64,000 nt of DNA, taken from NCBI RefSeq assembly GCF_023264675.1, contig NZ_JAHFVG010000030.1, positions 1-64,000 of the forward strand, read 5' to 3'. Under the pieces are notes generated by a model, which did no database searches, was not told the DNA's origin, and saw nothing but the letters and a program-made list of their open reading frames with translations. The stretch is from Rhodococcus sp. (in: high G+C Gram-positive bacteria) (lineage in GTDB: Bacteria > Actinomycetota > Actinomycetes > Mycobacteriales > Mycobacteriaceae). This document shows positions 9,548-17,575 of this stretch, piece by piece (position 1 is the first letter of the stretch; every line of letters begins with the position of its first letter). A program made the position numbers and the translations under genes.

Positions 9548-9945
9548 GCGACTACGACACCGACACCATCGACCAGCACACGGACTCACCCGATCCGGCG
9601 TCTACACAGGACATTCCGAGTGTGGACGACATTGCTCAGAAGATCCAGACGGGCCTTCAGCGCATGGTCGACGCACGCACCGTGGTCGAAGCCGCGGAAG
9701 CCAAACTGGCCACGGCGCGAGAGGAAGAGGAGAAGGCGCGCGCCGCTGCGAAGAAGATCGTCGACGAGGCACACGCCGCGGTCGCCGAGACGGAGAAGAA
9801 GTACGCCGAAGAGCTCGATGCAGTACTCGCCGACGGATACGTCACTTCCGCAGTACTCGCCAGCCAAGGCCTCGCGGTGAAGAAGCGGCGCGGCGGACGA
9901 AGCAAGGGAGCCGGTTCGGGCCAAGGAACCTCGGTCAACGTCTGA
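9544..9945 (+). CDS. coiled-coil protein of the T7SS locus
   Basis: A 133-aa acidic protein with one long Ala/Glu/Lys coiled coil (about residues 40-100) and a basic Gly/Arg/Lys tail (113-127). It overlaps the EspI-like ATPase stop by ATGA, so it is translationally coupled and may be its partner. No family is recognised. The basic tail could bind nucleic acid or membrane. Confidence 0.7.
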   Translation: MSDYDTDTIDQHTDSPDPASTQDIPSVDDIAQKIQTGLQRMVDARTVVEAAEAKLATAREEEEKARAAAKKIVDEAHAAVAETEKKYAEELDAVLADGYVTSAVLASQGLAVKKRRGGRSKGAGSGQGTSVNV

Positions 9946-9964
9946 GTGCACGCGCAGGGAGGGG

Positions 9965-10003
9965 CGGCCGGTCACACTCCCGATAGACCACAACGACCGG
10001 CCG
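9965..10003 (+). terminator. intergenic hairpin, possible attenuator
   Basis: A perfect 9-bp inverted repeat, CGGCCGGTC at 9965-9973 and GACCGGCCG at 9995-10003, followed by AAAAGGG. The loop is 21 nt and there is no T-tract on the plus strand, so full termination is doubtful. It lies in the 105-bp gap between the coiled-coil gene and EccD and may reduce readthrough or protect processed mRNA ends. Confidence 0.4.
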
Positions 10004-10050
10004 AAAAGGGAAGGCGCACAATCTAATGGGTTCAGCGACGGAGACCTGCA

Positions 10051-11544
10051 ATGCCACTGTCTGATACGCACACCACCATCTCGGTGCAAGTGCCGGGCCA
10101 TCGGATCGACATGAATCTCGCCAGAGACATGCCGGTCAGTGAGCTGACACGCTCGATCGTGGTGTTCCTCCAAGACGTGCTCAAGGGCGACGAGCGGTAC
10201 GAGGAGGTTCTGACGTGGCTACGCGACGCCTACGCGGTCTGGCAACTGACCACCCCCCTCGGAGTGATCTATCCCGGAAATCAGACAGTGACCGAGACGG
10301 GCATCGTCGATGGGCACACGGTGGTGCTCGCCAAGAGCAAGCAACGCGAGAACTACGCGCCCCTGATGGACGACACCGCCGAAGCGATCGCACATTACGA
10401 GCGACTTCACTTCGGGCAATGGGTGTCGAGCCACGCGCGCACCCTCGCAGGCACATTGGTCCCACTGTCGGCGCTGTTCGTCAGCGCGGTTCTGGTCTAC
10501 GGCGTCGCGCGTGGCGCAATCGGCACCATCGGGCAATACATCGGTGCCGGGACACTGGGGTTCGCGGCGGCCGTGGCCATCGTGGGGGCAGTGAACAGCT
10601 CGGACACCTTCACCTCGCACCGCATCTCGAGCGAAGACATCGACAAGATCGCCGCCGGTGTCATCACCGCGGGTTACATCATGGCCAGCGCCGCAGGGAT
10701 GTTGTTGGTACTCGGTGGTTTCGGAGCCCTGAGCCTGCTCCTCGGCGGCGGCATCCTCGCGGGGACAGCACTCGTCGTCACCACCTCGATTCGATTCCCG
10801 GAAAACATCAACTTCGCAGCGCTCGCCCTCGGAGTCCTCGTAGCCCTCGGAACCGGAATAGGCTCCGCGGTCGACGCCACGAGCTTTCAGATCGCGGTCT
10901 CCCTCGCCGCGGGATCGACCCTGTTCTTCCTCATGGCACCACGACTGTCGCTGATCCTGGCCCGCGTACCGATGCCCTACGTGCCCGCACAGGGCGAATC
11001 GTTCGTTCGTGACGACGACGAAGACCTGACCCGAATCGACCCGGACCGGCGCAATTCGGTGATTGCAGCCATCGTGAACCAGGAACGGCAGGTCATCACT
11101 GCCCGACAGAGCCTGGTCGGGCTGGTTTGGGGTGCGCTGATCACCATCGTCGGCACCGCGGTCGTCGCGGGATCGATCATCGAAACTCGACCGGCCATGA
11201 CATTCGCCTTCTACGGGTCGATCGTCCTGGCGATGGTGTATCGAGGCATTTCTTTCGACGACGCTCGAATCCACCGCTCGTGGTTGATCGCCGCCTTCGT
11301 CACGCCCATTGCACTCGCCGGAGCCGCGGCGGCCACAGGTAAGAGCTACGACCTCGTCGTCGGAACCGCCGTCGTCGTCGCAGTGGCGGTCCTGATCGGG
11401 TGCTACGCCTCGATCAAAGTCAAAGTGGTCAACTCTCCGGTGGTGCAGAAAATGCTCGAGATACTCGAAACGATCTGCTACGCAACACCGATCGTACTGT
11501 TGGTCTTCATCCTCGACCTCTACGCGCAGGTCCGCGGACGGTGA
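10051..11544 (+). CDS. eccD: EccD, T7SS integral membrane channel protein
   Basis: A 497-aa protein that would form the membrane pore of the type VII secretion complex. The N-terminal ~95 residues form a ubiquitin-like YukD domain (VQVPGHRIDMNLARDMPVS, then GIVDGHTVVLAK). A linker leads into about eleven membrane helices from residue ~130 to the C-terminus, with a charged cytoplasmic loop near 315-350. Length and topology are standard for EccD. The next gene starts at its stop codon, so eccD and mycP are transcribed together. In known ESX systems EccD works with EccB, EccC and EccE; the first two are not in this window. Confidence 0.88.
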   Translation: MPLSDTHTTISVQVPGHRIDMNLARDMPVSELTRSIVVFLQDVLKGDERYEEVLTWLRDAYAVWQLTTPLGVIYPGNQTVTETGIVDGHTVVLAKSKQRENYAPLMDDTAEAIAHYERLHFGQWVSSHARTLAGTLVPLSALFVSAVLVYGVARGAIGTIGQYIGAGTLGFAAAVAIVGAVNSSDTFTSHRISSEDIDKIAAGVITAGYIMASAAGMLLVLGGFGALSLLLGGGILAGTALVVTTSIRFPENINFAALALGVLVALGTGIGSAVDATSFQIAVSLAAGSTLFFLMAPRLSLILARVPMPYVPAQGESFVRDDDEDLTRIDPDRRNSVIAAIVNQERQVITARQSLVGLVWGALITIVGTAVVAGSIIETRPAMTFAFYGSIVLAMVYRGISFDDARIHRSWLIAAFVTPIALAGAAAATGKSYDLVVGTAVVVAVAVLIGCYASIKVKVVNSPVVQKMLEILETICYATPIVLLVFILDLYAQVRGR

Positions 11545-11546
11545 TC

Positions 11547-12944
11547 ATGAGAGGTGCACGACCACTGTGTGTCGCAGCCGTTGCAGTCGTGGCGATGATG
11601 ACCACTCCTGGAACGGCCGCCGCAGCGGACCCGCCGGACATCGACAGCATCCGGGTCATCGCTCCCGAAGATCCACCCCCGGCTCCGGCGTCGCCCATGG
11701 AGCAGAGAACGGCGTGTGCGGTATCGGCAATGTTGGCCGACAGCGCGATCGCTCGACCTGCGCCAGCCAATGTTGCCTTCGACGTCGCCACATTGCATGA
11801 ATTCGCCACCGGCAAAGGGATCACAGTTGCCGTCATCGACTCCGGTGTCGCCCCGAACGACAGATTGCCCCGTCTGATCGGCGGCGGAGACTACATCGGT
11901 GCCGCCAACGGCCTCGAAGACTGTGACCACCATGGAACATTGGTCGCGGGCATCATCGGAGCCCAGCCCTCGTCTACGGACGGATTCGTCGGGGTCGCAC
12001 CGGATTCGACGCTGATCGCCATCCGCCAGACATCGAGCGCGTACGAGCCTGTCGACCGCGACGCCGCCAACGCGGCTGGTTCGTCGACCCTGTCGACCCT
12101 CGCCCGCGCGGTCGTTCACGCAGCGAACATGAACGCCCAGGTCATCAATCTGTCCGTCACCGCGTGCTTTCCGGACTCCTCGGTCGTCGACACCGCCGAG
12201 CTCGGCGAAGCGCTGCGATACGCCGTCGACGTCAAGGATGCGGTGGTGGTGACGTCGGCTGGAAACACCAACGACGCGACCTGCAAAGCCAATCCCGGCT
12301 ACGATCCATCCAACGCGGCCGACGCTCGCAACTGGGCCAACACCCACACAGTCTCCATGCCGTCCTACTACTCACCGCTCGTACTGAGCGTCGGAGGGGC
12401 CGACCTGACCGGTGCGGTGTACCCCGGAACCATGGCAGGGCCCTGGGTGGGCGTGGCTGCACCCGCAGTCGACATCGTCTCCCTCGATCCGACCAAGCCC
12501 TCCGGCGGCCTGACCAATGCATCGGTGGGGCAGAACGGACCACAGACCATCGCCGGAACCTCCTTCGCATCCGCATACATCGCGGGTCTGGCAGCCCTGC
12601 TTCGGGAGCGGTACCCCGAGCTGAACGCGAAAGAGATACGCGAACGCATCGTCGACACTGCCCACACCCCTGCAAACACCCAGATCGGAGCCTTCGGAGC
12701 CGGTCTGGCAGATCCGGTCGCCGCACTCACCTCCGGTGCGCGCCCGATGCCCCGCACCGATGCCGTGCAGTCACGCAGCTGGTCCTCCACGAAGGACGTC
12801 CCCCATTGGCAGTGGGTCCCAGCCGCAGTCGCCGTCGGCGGCGTCGCTCTGGTCACGGTTCTGGTGCTGCTCGCAGTCGGTGGCCACCGACTGCGCAAGG
12901 CTGCCGACAGGGCACGCAGCGACATCGGTGAGGATCGCCTGTGA
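11547..12944 (+). CDS. mycP: MycP, T7SS mycosin (subtilisin-like protease)
   Basis: A 465-aa secreted, membrane-anchored S8 serine protease. Residues 1-28 form a signal peptide ending in Ala-rich sequence. The catalytic triad is visible: Asp in VIDSG at about 98, His in HGTLVAG at about 129, and Ser in GTSFAS at about 339. A C-terminal TM (about 418-440) is followed by a basic tail, as in mycosins. In ESX systems MycP caps and stabilises the EccBCDE complex on the periplasmic side. The start is ATG 11547, two bases after the EccD stop; GTG 11541 would add two residues. It overlaps the next gene by 4 bp (GTGA). Confidence 0.9.
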   Translation: MRGARPLCVAAVAVVAMMTTPGTAAAADPPDIDSIRVIAPEDPPPAPASPMEQRTACAVSAMLADSAIARPAPANVAFDVATLHEFATGKGITVAVIDSGVAPNDRLPRLIGGGDYIGAANGLEDCDHHGTLVAGIIGAQPSSTDGFVGVAPDSTLIAIRQTSSAYEPVDRDAANAAGSSTLSTLARAVVHAANMNAQVINLSVTACFPDSSVVDTAELGEALRYAVDVKDAVVVTSAGNTNDATCKANPGYDPSNAADARNWANTHTVSMPSYYSPLVLSVGGADLTGAVYPGTMAGPWVGVAAPAVDIVSLDPTKPSGGLTNASVGQNGPQTIAGTSFASAYIAGLAALLRERYPELNAKEIRERIVDTAHTPANTQIGAFGAGLADPVAALTSGARPMPRTDAVQSRSWSSTKDVPHWQWVPAAVAVGGVALVTVLVLLAVGGHRLRKAADRARSDIGEDRL

Positions 12945-13234
12945 CCGTTGGTGCTCGAACTCGACGAGCCGCGGCGTTGGCAGCCGCGGGGGCAGTGGTG
13001 GCGCTCGCAGTGACTGCGCCCCTCGTCGTATTCGGTGCGGTCCTCGCCGCCGCCGTCTTGGGCATGATCGCCGCCCTCGCTCCAGCGGGGGCGCTGCAGT
13101 CACTGGGGATGCGGGTCCGGATGCCGAGCCCCGCGCAGATCGATGTCGAACACGGCGGTGAACGTTTCGCGGAGGACGCACTCCAGAACGACGAATCCGA
13201 CTGTGCAGCTACCGAACCGGGGAGAACCAAATGA
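12941..13234 (+). CDS. small two-helix membrane protein of the T7SS locus
   Basis: A 97-aa protein with a GTG start overlapping the mycP stop, itself overlapping eccE by ATGA. Residues about 8-50 are almost entirely Ala/Val/Leu and make one or two membrane helices; the C-terminal 45 residues are polar and acidic. Sandwiched between mycP and eccE, it is probably an accessory membrane component. No family is recognised. Confidence 0.7.
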   Translation: MTVGARTRRAAALAAAGAVVALAVTAPLVVFGAVLAAAVLGMIAALAPAGALQSLGMRVRMPSPAQIDVEHGGERFAEDALQNDESDCAATEPGRTK

Positions 13235-14769
13235 AGAACGTCCACAGCCGAACTCAGCTGGTCACCATCACGGCACTGTCGGCCACGCTGGCGGCGGCGG
13301 CAGTGGGCAGCGACGTCGCATGGATGGTCGCTGCCTCGACAGTGTTGATGATCGCGCTGCTCGTGTTCGTCGCCCCAGGAGGTCTGACGGCCTCACAGCG
13401 GATCCGCCGCAGGCTCCGGCGTCCGGTGCGGCATCGAAACCTCCGGTATTCGACCTCCGACATCGGAACGGTGTGGGATGGAAACGCGGTGTCGATGTAC
13501 GTCGCATTCCTTCCGAGCCCGTTCCAGATCTCGGTCACCGACGTGCCGGACCCCATCCTGGCACCCCCGCACGTTCCACTGGATCTGATACGAAACCATC
13601 TGGTGCAAGGCGACATTCGGTTGGCCGAGATCAACGTCCTGAGCCACTCGTACCGACGGTTCAAGCGTGGCCCGTACAACGACGCCTACCAGCGAATGGT
13701 GGGAGAGACTCCGCTCCCCACCCAGATCACCACCGTGATCGAGGTGAAAGTCGATCTGTCGCGCTCCCACGAGTCCGTCAAAGCCCGTGCCACAGACGGG
13801 AGCACACCGGCCGCGCTGGGACGGACCGCACACATCGTCGCCGCGCGACTCGAACGCAAGCTCAACATCGAAGGCTACGAGTCGCGACTTCTGCGGCGCG
13901 CCGAGATCGACCGGTTCCACATCTCGGTCCTGGCAAATCTCAACTCAGGGCTACAGAACGAGAAGTGGACCTATCTCGGGGGTGACCAGCCTTCGGTCAT
14001 CACGCGTCCGGCGGAGTGGACGGCGCGAGCAGCCGGGAAGTGGTACTCGGTCCAGGCTGCAGACCGGATGGCCAGTGCCATTCGCATCCAGCCCGGCAGA
14101 TTCGGGGCCGCGACAGTGTCCGGGGCGATCGGCTACACGTACTCGCAAGCGCCGAGCTTGCCGGAGAAGTCGCAGATGCTTCGCCGCGCCGCAGGAGAGC
14201 AGGGTGACACCGCCTCGCTTCTTCTGCCGCTCGCGAAAACCGTCGAACCATCACACACCTACGGCTCTCTGACCCTGGCCGAGGGTGACCGTTTTCCGAT
14301 CGCCATTCCTGGCGCAGGCCTGGGCATCCTCCTCGGCTCCGCTGTCGGGGGAGGTCGGTGCTTCCTCAACCTGCAGACCGGCGGTGAATCCCTGTACGTC
14401 CACGGCCCCATGGAATTCGTCGCATGCCTACTGGCCCGAGCATCGGCAGTCGGGGCAACGGTCGGCATTCATGTCGACGGACCGATATGGGAGCAACTGG
14501 CGGCGGTCAATCCCGACCTGATCGAGTTCAAGCCCGCCAAAGCCCGAGCCATCGAACTGTACAGAGACCGCGCACCACGCAGCCCGGAACGACAGACAGC
14601 CGTTGTCGCGTGGTGCCCGCGAGGGGTCCCGGACAACGCCATCTATTCGATCCGAGTCGGCGTGGACGGAGCGGCGACGATCTCCACCCCCGACGGTGAT
14701 GTCGACTTCGACTGGTCGGTCAGCGCAGACGAGGCCCGATACCTGCCTCAGCCAGTTGCGGCGTATTGA
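13231..14769 (+). CDS. eccE: EccE, T7SS core component
   Basis: A 512-aa protein with two N-terminal membrane helices (about residues 10-30 and 33-50), a basic stretch RIRRRLRR after them, and a large soluble domain. This architecture and its place after mycP in the ESX gene order identify it as EccE, the peripheral subunit of the EccBCDE complex. Sequence conservation in EccE is low, so the call rests on topology and synteny. It is the last gene of the 10.0-14.8 kb operon, overlapping its upstream neighbour by 4 bp. Confidence 0.75.
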   Translation: MKNVHSRTQLVTITALSATLAAAAVGSDVAWMVAASTVLMIALLVFVAPGGLTASQRIRRRLRRPVRHRNLRYSTSDIGTVWDGNAVSMYVAFLPSPFQISVTDVPDPILAPPHVPLDLIRNHLVQGDIRLAEINVLSHSYRRFKRGPYNDAYQRMVGETPLPTQITTVIEVKVDLSRSHESVKARATDGSTPAALGRTAHIVAARLERKLNIEGYESRLLRRAEIDRFHISVLANLNSGLQNEKWTYLGGDQPSVITRPAEWTARAAGKWYSVQAADRMASAIRIQPGRFGAATVSGAIGYTYSQAPSLPEKSQMLRRAAGEQGDTASLLLPLAKTVEPSHTYGSLTLAEGDRFPIAIPGAGLGILLGSAVGGGRCFLNLQTGGESLYVHGPMEFVACLLARASAVGATVGIHVDGPIWEQLAAVNPDLIEFKPAKARAIELYRDRAPRSPERQTAVVAWCPRGVPDNAIYSIRVGVDGAATISTPDGDVDFDWSVSADEARYLPQPVAAY

Positions 14770-14870
14770 GAAGACACCGTGGTGAACTGGTGTTTGCCGA
14801 TCGGTGTACAGAGCTGCAGTGCGGTGCGTCTGCCTGGTAAAACGTCTAATCCGGGACGCTGTGCACGCCG

Positions 14871-14960
14871 TTATCGGGGGTTATCGGACCCATGAATACC
14901 TATGGTGAGGGAGTGTATTGGCGTTGATCACGGTGAAGGCAACACCTGCCTGTTAGGCTG
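14871..14960 (+). promoter_or_regulatory. promoter region of PE/PPE genes with TTATCGG repeats
   Basis: Two direct copies of TTATCGG (14871-14877 and 14881-14887) lie 10 bp apart, about one helical turn, as expected for a regulator binding on one DNA face. A candidate -10 (TAGGCT at about 14955) follows. The 244-bp gap between eccE and the PE-like gene contains no ORF, so PE/PPE expression is probably independent of the EccD-E operon. Confidence 0.4.
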
Positions 14961-15013
14961 TGTCATAGAGCTTGAATACCCGCATGATAGAAACTGACGA
15001 AGGAGACGGAACC

Positions 15014-15322
15014 ATGGGTGTAGTGGGCATCGCGGAAACCGGATTTCAGGACGCAACGAACGCTGCCATCGGAACACTGACCGCGCAGATGGAAGGCGTG
15101 CACACCGCGACCGAAGTGGTCACCGGCGCACTGTTCCCTCCCACCAACGATGGAGCATCGGCCCGCGCGACGGTTCAGGAACTGGGCAACACGGCCGCGT
15201 TCAGTGCGCAACTGCGCGCCGGACTGGCGCAGATGGCGCAGCAGGGCGCGCTGATCGGTGCCAATACCCGTGCTCAGGAGGCGGCCGACTTCACCACTGC
15301 CGCTGCTGCATCCGCGATCTGA
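15014..15322 (+). CDS. PE-like T7SS substrate
   Basis: A 102-aa helical, Ala-rich protein with no signal peptide, matching the ~100-aa two-helix PE domain in size and composition. It lies directly before a PPE protein, the usual order of co-secreted PE/PPE heterodimers. The start is ATG 15014, preceded by GAAGGAGACGGAACC; an in-frame ATG at 14972 has no such site. A PE motif is not obvious at the N-terminus, so the assignment leans on size and pairing. Confidence 0.7.
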   Translation: MGVVGIAETGFQDATNAAIGTLTAQMEGVHTATEVVTGALFPPTNDGASARATVQELGNTAAFSAQLRAGLAQMAQQGALIGANTRAQEAADFTTAAAASAI

Positions 15323-15422
15323 CCACATCGGTCGTGGTTCGTCTGGCCTTACTGGATTGGTGAGGTCGTGTCGGGTTCGCGTTGTATCCGTCTGTTGATA
15401 TCGAGTGGGGTGAACTGATTCA

Positions 15423-16541
15423 GTGCCGACCGAAGTCTGGGGTATGTATCCACCCGAGATCAATGCGGGTCGTTACGAGAGCGGCGTCGGAGCGCCGTCC
15501 TGGGTAGCGTCGGCGCTGAAATGGTCGATGTTCGCGGGCGTCGCGATCGAGAACAATGTCGCACTCGGTGCGCAGGTCGGGGCGCTCACCGGTAACTGGC
15601 AAGGCGGTGCGTCGGCGGCTTTTACGGGCCGTTCGGCACCGTTTGCCGCCTGGCTCGCCGAGATGCAGTCCATTGCGGTGGGCAATGCGCAGACGGCGCT
15701 GTCGGTCCTGCAGGCGTATTCGATCGGGAACGCCAGCATGATTCCGCTGCCTCTCGTCGTCGCGAACCGAGTCGCTGCTCGGACTGCGCAACTGGCTGGT
15801 GTGTTGGGAGCGCCGAACACCGAAATGGTCCGACTCGAGCTCGAATATGCGGGTTTCTGGTCCCATAATGCGGCGGTTATGAACGGCTACGACACGGCGG
15901 TGAACACCGCGACTATGTACCGCCAGATACCGTCGCCTCCACCCTTGGTGTTGGACGGCGGATTCGGCGGTGTGGAAGCGGCTCAGGGTGCGGTCCAGAA
16001 TGCAGCCCAGTCGTTTGGCCAAAGCGCTCAATCCGTGCCGTCGTCGGTGGGCAATGGACTGGGTCAGGCAGGGCAGAGCATGTTCGGTGGGCAGTCGTTC
16101 GCCGGACCGTCCACGTCGGAGTCGACCATGTGGTCCAACCTCATCGGTGGCGGCGCGGGTGGAGATGCAGGAGGTGGCTTGTCCGCCTTCGGTGGCGGTG
16201 GTTCAGGGGGAAGTGCCGGGATATCGGGGTCGGGCGGCGGAATGGGTGTCGGGTTGATGCCGTCGTCGTCTCCGTTGGCATCGATGGCCAAGCCGGGACC
16301 TGTAACGGCCGGTGGATCGAGTGCTGGCTTCGGTGGGGTCTCGAACGCGCCGACGTCGTCGCGTCCGGCGTCGCCGATGATGCCGCCCATGCACGGTGCC
16401 AACAAGAGCGGCGATAAGAAAGATGAACAGCGGGATAACCCGTATATCGTTGCAGTTGATCAAGCGTTCCCGATAGCCGACAACACACGGGTATCGATAC
16501 CGGATGAACAGGACTCCGAAAACAAGGTTAGTAGGGTATAG
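15423..16541 (+). CDS. PPE family T7SS substrate
   Basis: A 372-aa protein with a GTG start. The PPE domain occupies about residues 1-185. It has YPPEINAGRYESG near the N-terminus, the helix-turn NWQGGAS (about 60) that matches the WxG-like turn of PPE proteins, and a long helical tip region. After about 195 the sequence is Gly/Ser/Pro-rich low complexity, like many PPE C-termini. It would pair with the PE-like protein, be recognised by the EspG encoded at 17576-18592 and be exported through EccB-E. Its stop codon lies inside the promoter of the esx pair. Confidence 0.85.
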   Translation: MPTEVWGMYPPEINAGRYESGVGAPSWVASALKWSMFAGVAIENNVALGAQVGALTGNWQGGASAAFTGRSAPFAAWLAEMQSIAVGNAQTALSVLQAYSIGNASMIPLPLVVANRVAARTAQLAGVLGAPNTEMVRLELEYAGFWSHNAAVMNGYDTAVNTATMYRQIPSPPPLVLDGGFGGVEAAQGAVQNAAQSFGQSAQSVPSSVGNGLGQAGQSMFGGQSFAGPSTSESTMWSNLIGGGAGGDAGGGLSAFGGGGSGGSAGISGSGGGMGVGLMPSSSPLASMAKPGPVTAGGSSAGFGGVSNAPTSSRPASPMMPPMHGANKSGDKKDEQRDNPYIVAVDQAFPIADNTRVSIPDEQDSENKVSRV

Positions 16542-16542
16542 T
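16537..16542 (+). promoter_or_regulatory. -10 element of the esx pair (TATAGT)
   Basis: TATAGT overlaps the PPE stop codon (TAG at 16539-16541). Transcription from near 16549 would give a ~70-nt leader with a strong AGGAGGA ribosome binding site before ATG 16619. A dedicated promoter lets the esx genes be expressed well above PE/PPE. Confidence 0.5.
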
Positions 16543-16618
16543 CGCGACAAGGTTCGGTGATGTGTTCATTGCCGTCACCTGTCCGATACGAACATCGTTC
16601 ACAGGAGGAACACACGCA

Positions 16619-16918
16619 ATGAGCGCACCAATCAAGCTGACACCGGACAACGTTCGGGCCATCGCTGGCCAGATCGACACGGGCCTTTCGGATGTATCGG
16701 CTCGCTTCAACAGCATCGCCGGACAGTTCACCGATCTCGGAACCACCGGCTTCAAGGGTGGCGCAGGATCGGCGGCCATCGCCAAGGGCGAGGAATTCAA
16801 GTCGAAGGCCACCAAGATCGTGACCAACGGCCAGGAGAAGGCGCAGGCGCTCCGCGACTTCGCCAACCAGCAGGAGTCCCTCGACAACGAGAAGAACGCA
16901 GCCATCAACGCCATCTAG
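16619..16918 (+). CDS. Esx-like (WXG100-type) protein without WXG
   Basis: A 99-aa helix-turn-helix protein of WXG100 size, with no signal peptide. It pairs with the next ~96-aa gene as esxB/esxA pairs do. The central turn reads TGFKGGAG near residue 43, so Phe-Lys-Gly replaces the canonical Trp-X-Gly. I chose ATG 16619 because AGGAGGA precedes it at 16602-16608; the longer ORF has no such site. Likely a secreted heterodimer subunit. Confidence 0.8.
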   Translation: MSAPIKLTPDNVRAIAGQIDTGLSDVSARFNSIAGQFTDLGTTGFKGGAGSAAIAKGEEFKSKATKIVTNGQEKAQALRDFANQQESLDNEKNAAINAI

Positions 16919-16973
16919 TGGCTGCCGAGCGTTTCACACCCTTCTACCCCGCCCCCGAAAGGACCTGTCAGCC

Positions 16974-17264
16974 ATGACCGAACTCGTCAACGACCCGGCC
17001 GCCGTCGAAGCGGCCCTCGCATCCATCACCAACCAGCTCAAGGGAGCCGAAGATGCCGCGAACGGCGTCCTCTCCCAGTACAAGTCGCTGAGCGACGCTG
17101 GATCCGGTGCCGCCACCGAGGCAGCAGCAGAATTCTCTCGTCTGATCAACACGCAGCTCGCCGAGGGCCGCGCCGCGGTCGACCAGCTCAACGCGGTCGT
17201 CCGCACGGGCAGCGACAACGGTGTCCAGATCGACAGGGCAGCAGCAGCCGCTCAGGGTGCCTGA
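16974..17264 (+). CDS. second Esx-like protein, partner of the preceding gene
   Basis: A 96-aa all-helical protein starting 55 bp after its neighbour, preceded by GAAAGGACC. The central turn is SDAGSGAA (about residues 39-46), lacking Trp. Such WXG-less partners occur in WXG100 heterodimers, where only one subunit keeps the motif; here neither does. The stop codon lies inside the stem of an intrinsic terminator, so the esx transcript ends immediately. Confidence 0.75.
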   Translation: MTELVNDPAAVEAALASITNQLKGAEDAANGVLSQYKSLSDAGSGAATEAAAEFSRLINTQLAEGRAAVDQLNAVVRTGSDNGVQIDRAAAAAQGA

Positions 17265-17290
17265 TCCACGCAGGCATCCTGAGCGGTTTT
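17248..17290 (+). terminator. intrinsic terminator of the esx operon
   Basis: A 16-bp stem with one mismatch (17248-17263 pairs with 17271-17286), a 7-nt loop and TTTT directly after (17287-17290). It overlaps the last codons of the second esx gene, giving a clean end to that transcript. Confidence 0.8.
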
Positions 17291-17375
17291 GAGACGACAT
17301 CCGCTCGCGCTGTGCGACCCACATCCCCTGGGGTGACCACAGAGCTACCGTGACTTCGTCTCAGAACGATCGACC

Positions 17376-17412
17376 GTGTGACCCATCGGAGATTCTTTCC
17401 GGTGGGTCACAC
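17376..17412 (-). terminator. hairpin downstream of espG
   Basis: A 15-bp inverted repeat (17376-17390 with 17398-17412) with one G-T type mismatch and a 7-nt loop. It lies in the 311-bp gap between the convergent esx and espG genes; nothing else is seen in that gap. Probably the terminator of the minus-strand operon 19382-17576, perhaps working from both sides. Confidence 0.55.
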
Positions 17413-17575
17413 GTCGTTGCAGGCACGTTCGGTTCGACAGGACCTGCACGCCCGTCTGCACGAAGGCACCTTGGAGCTGCACCGCACAGATGCTCGCCCT
17501 CGTGTACTTACCTGGGGCGTCGATCCTTTCGGTCCTGCGGCGCACTCCCCGTGCAGACGTAAGCCGTCGTCGCGA

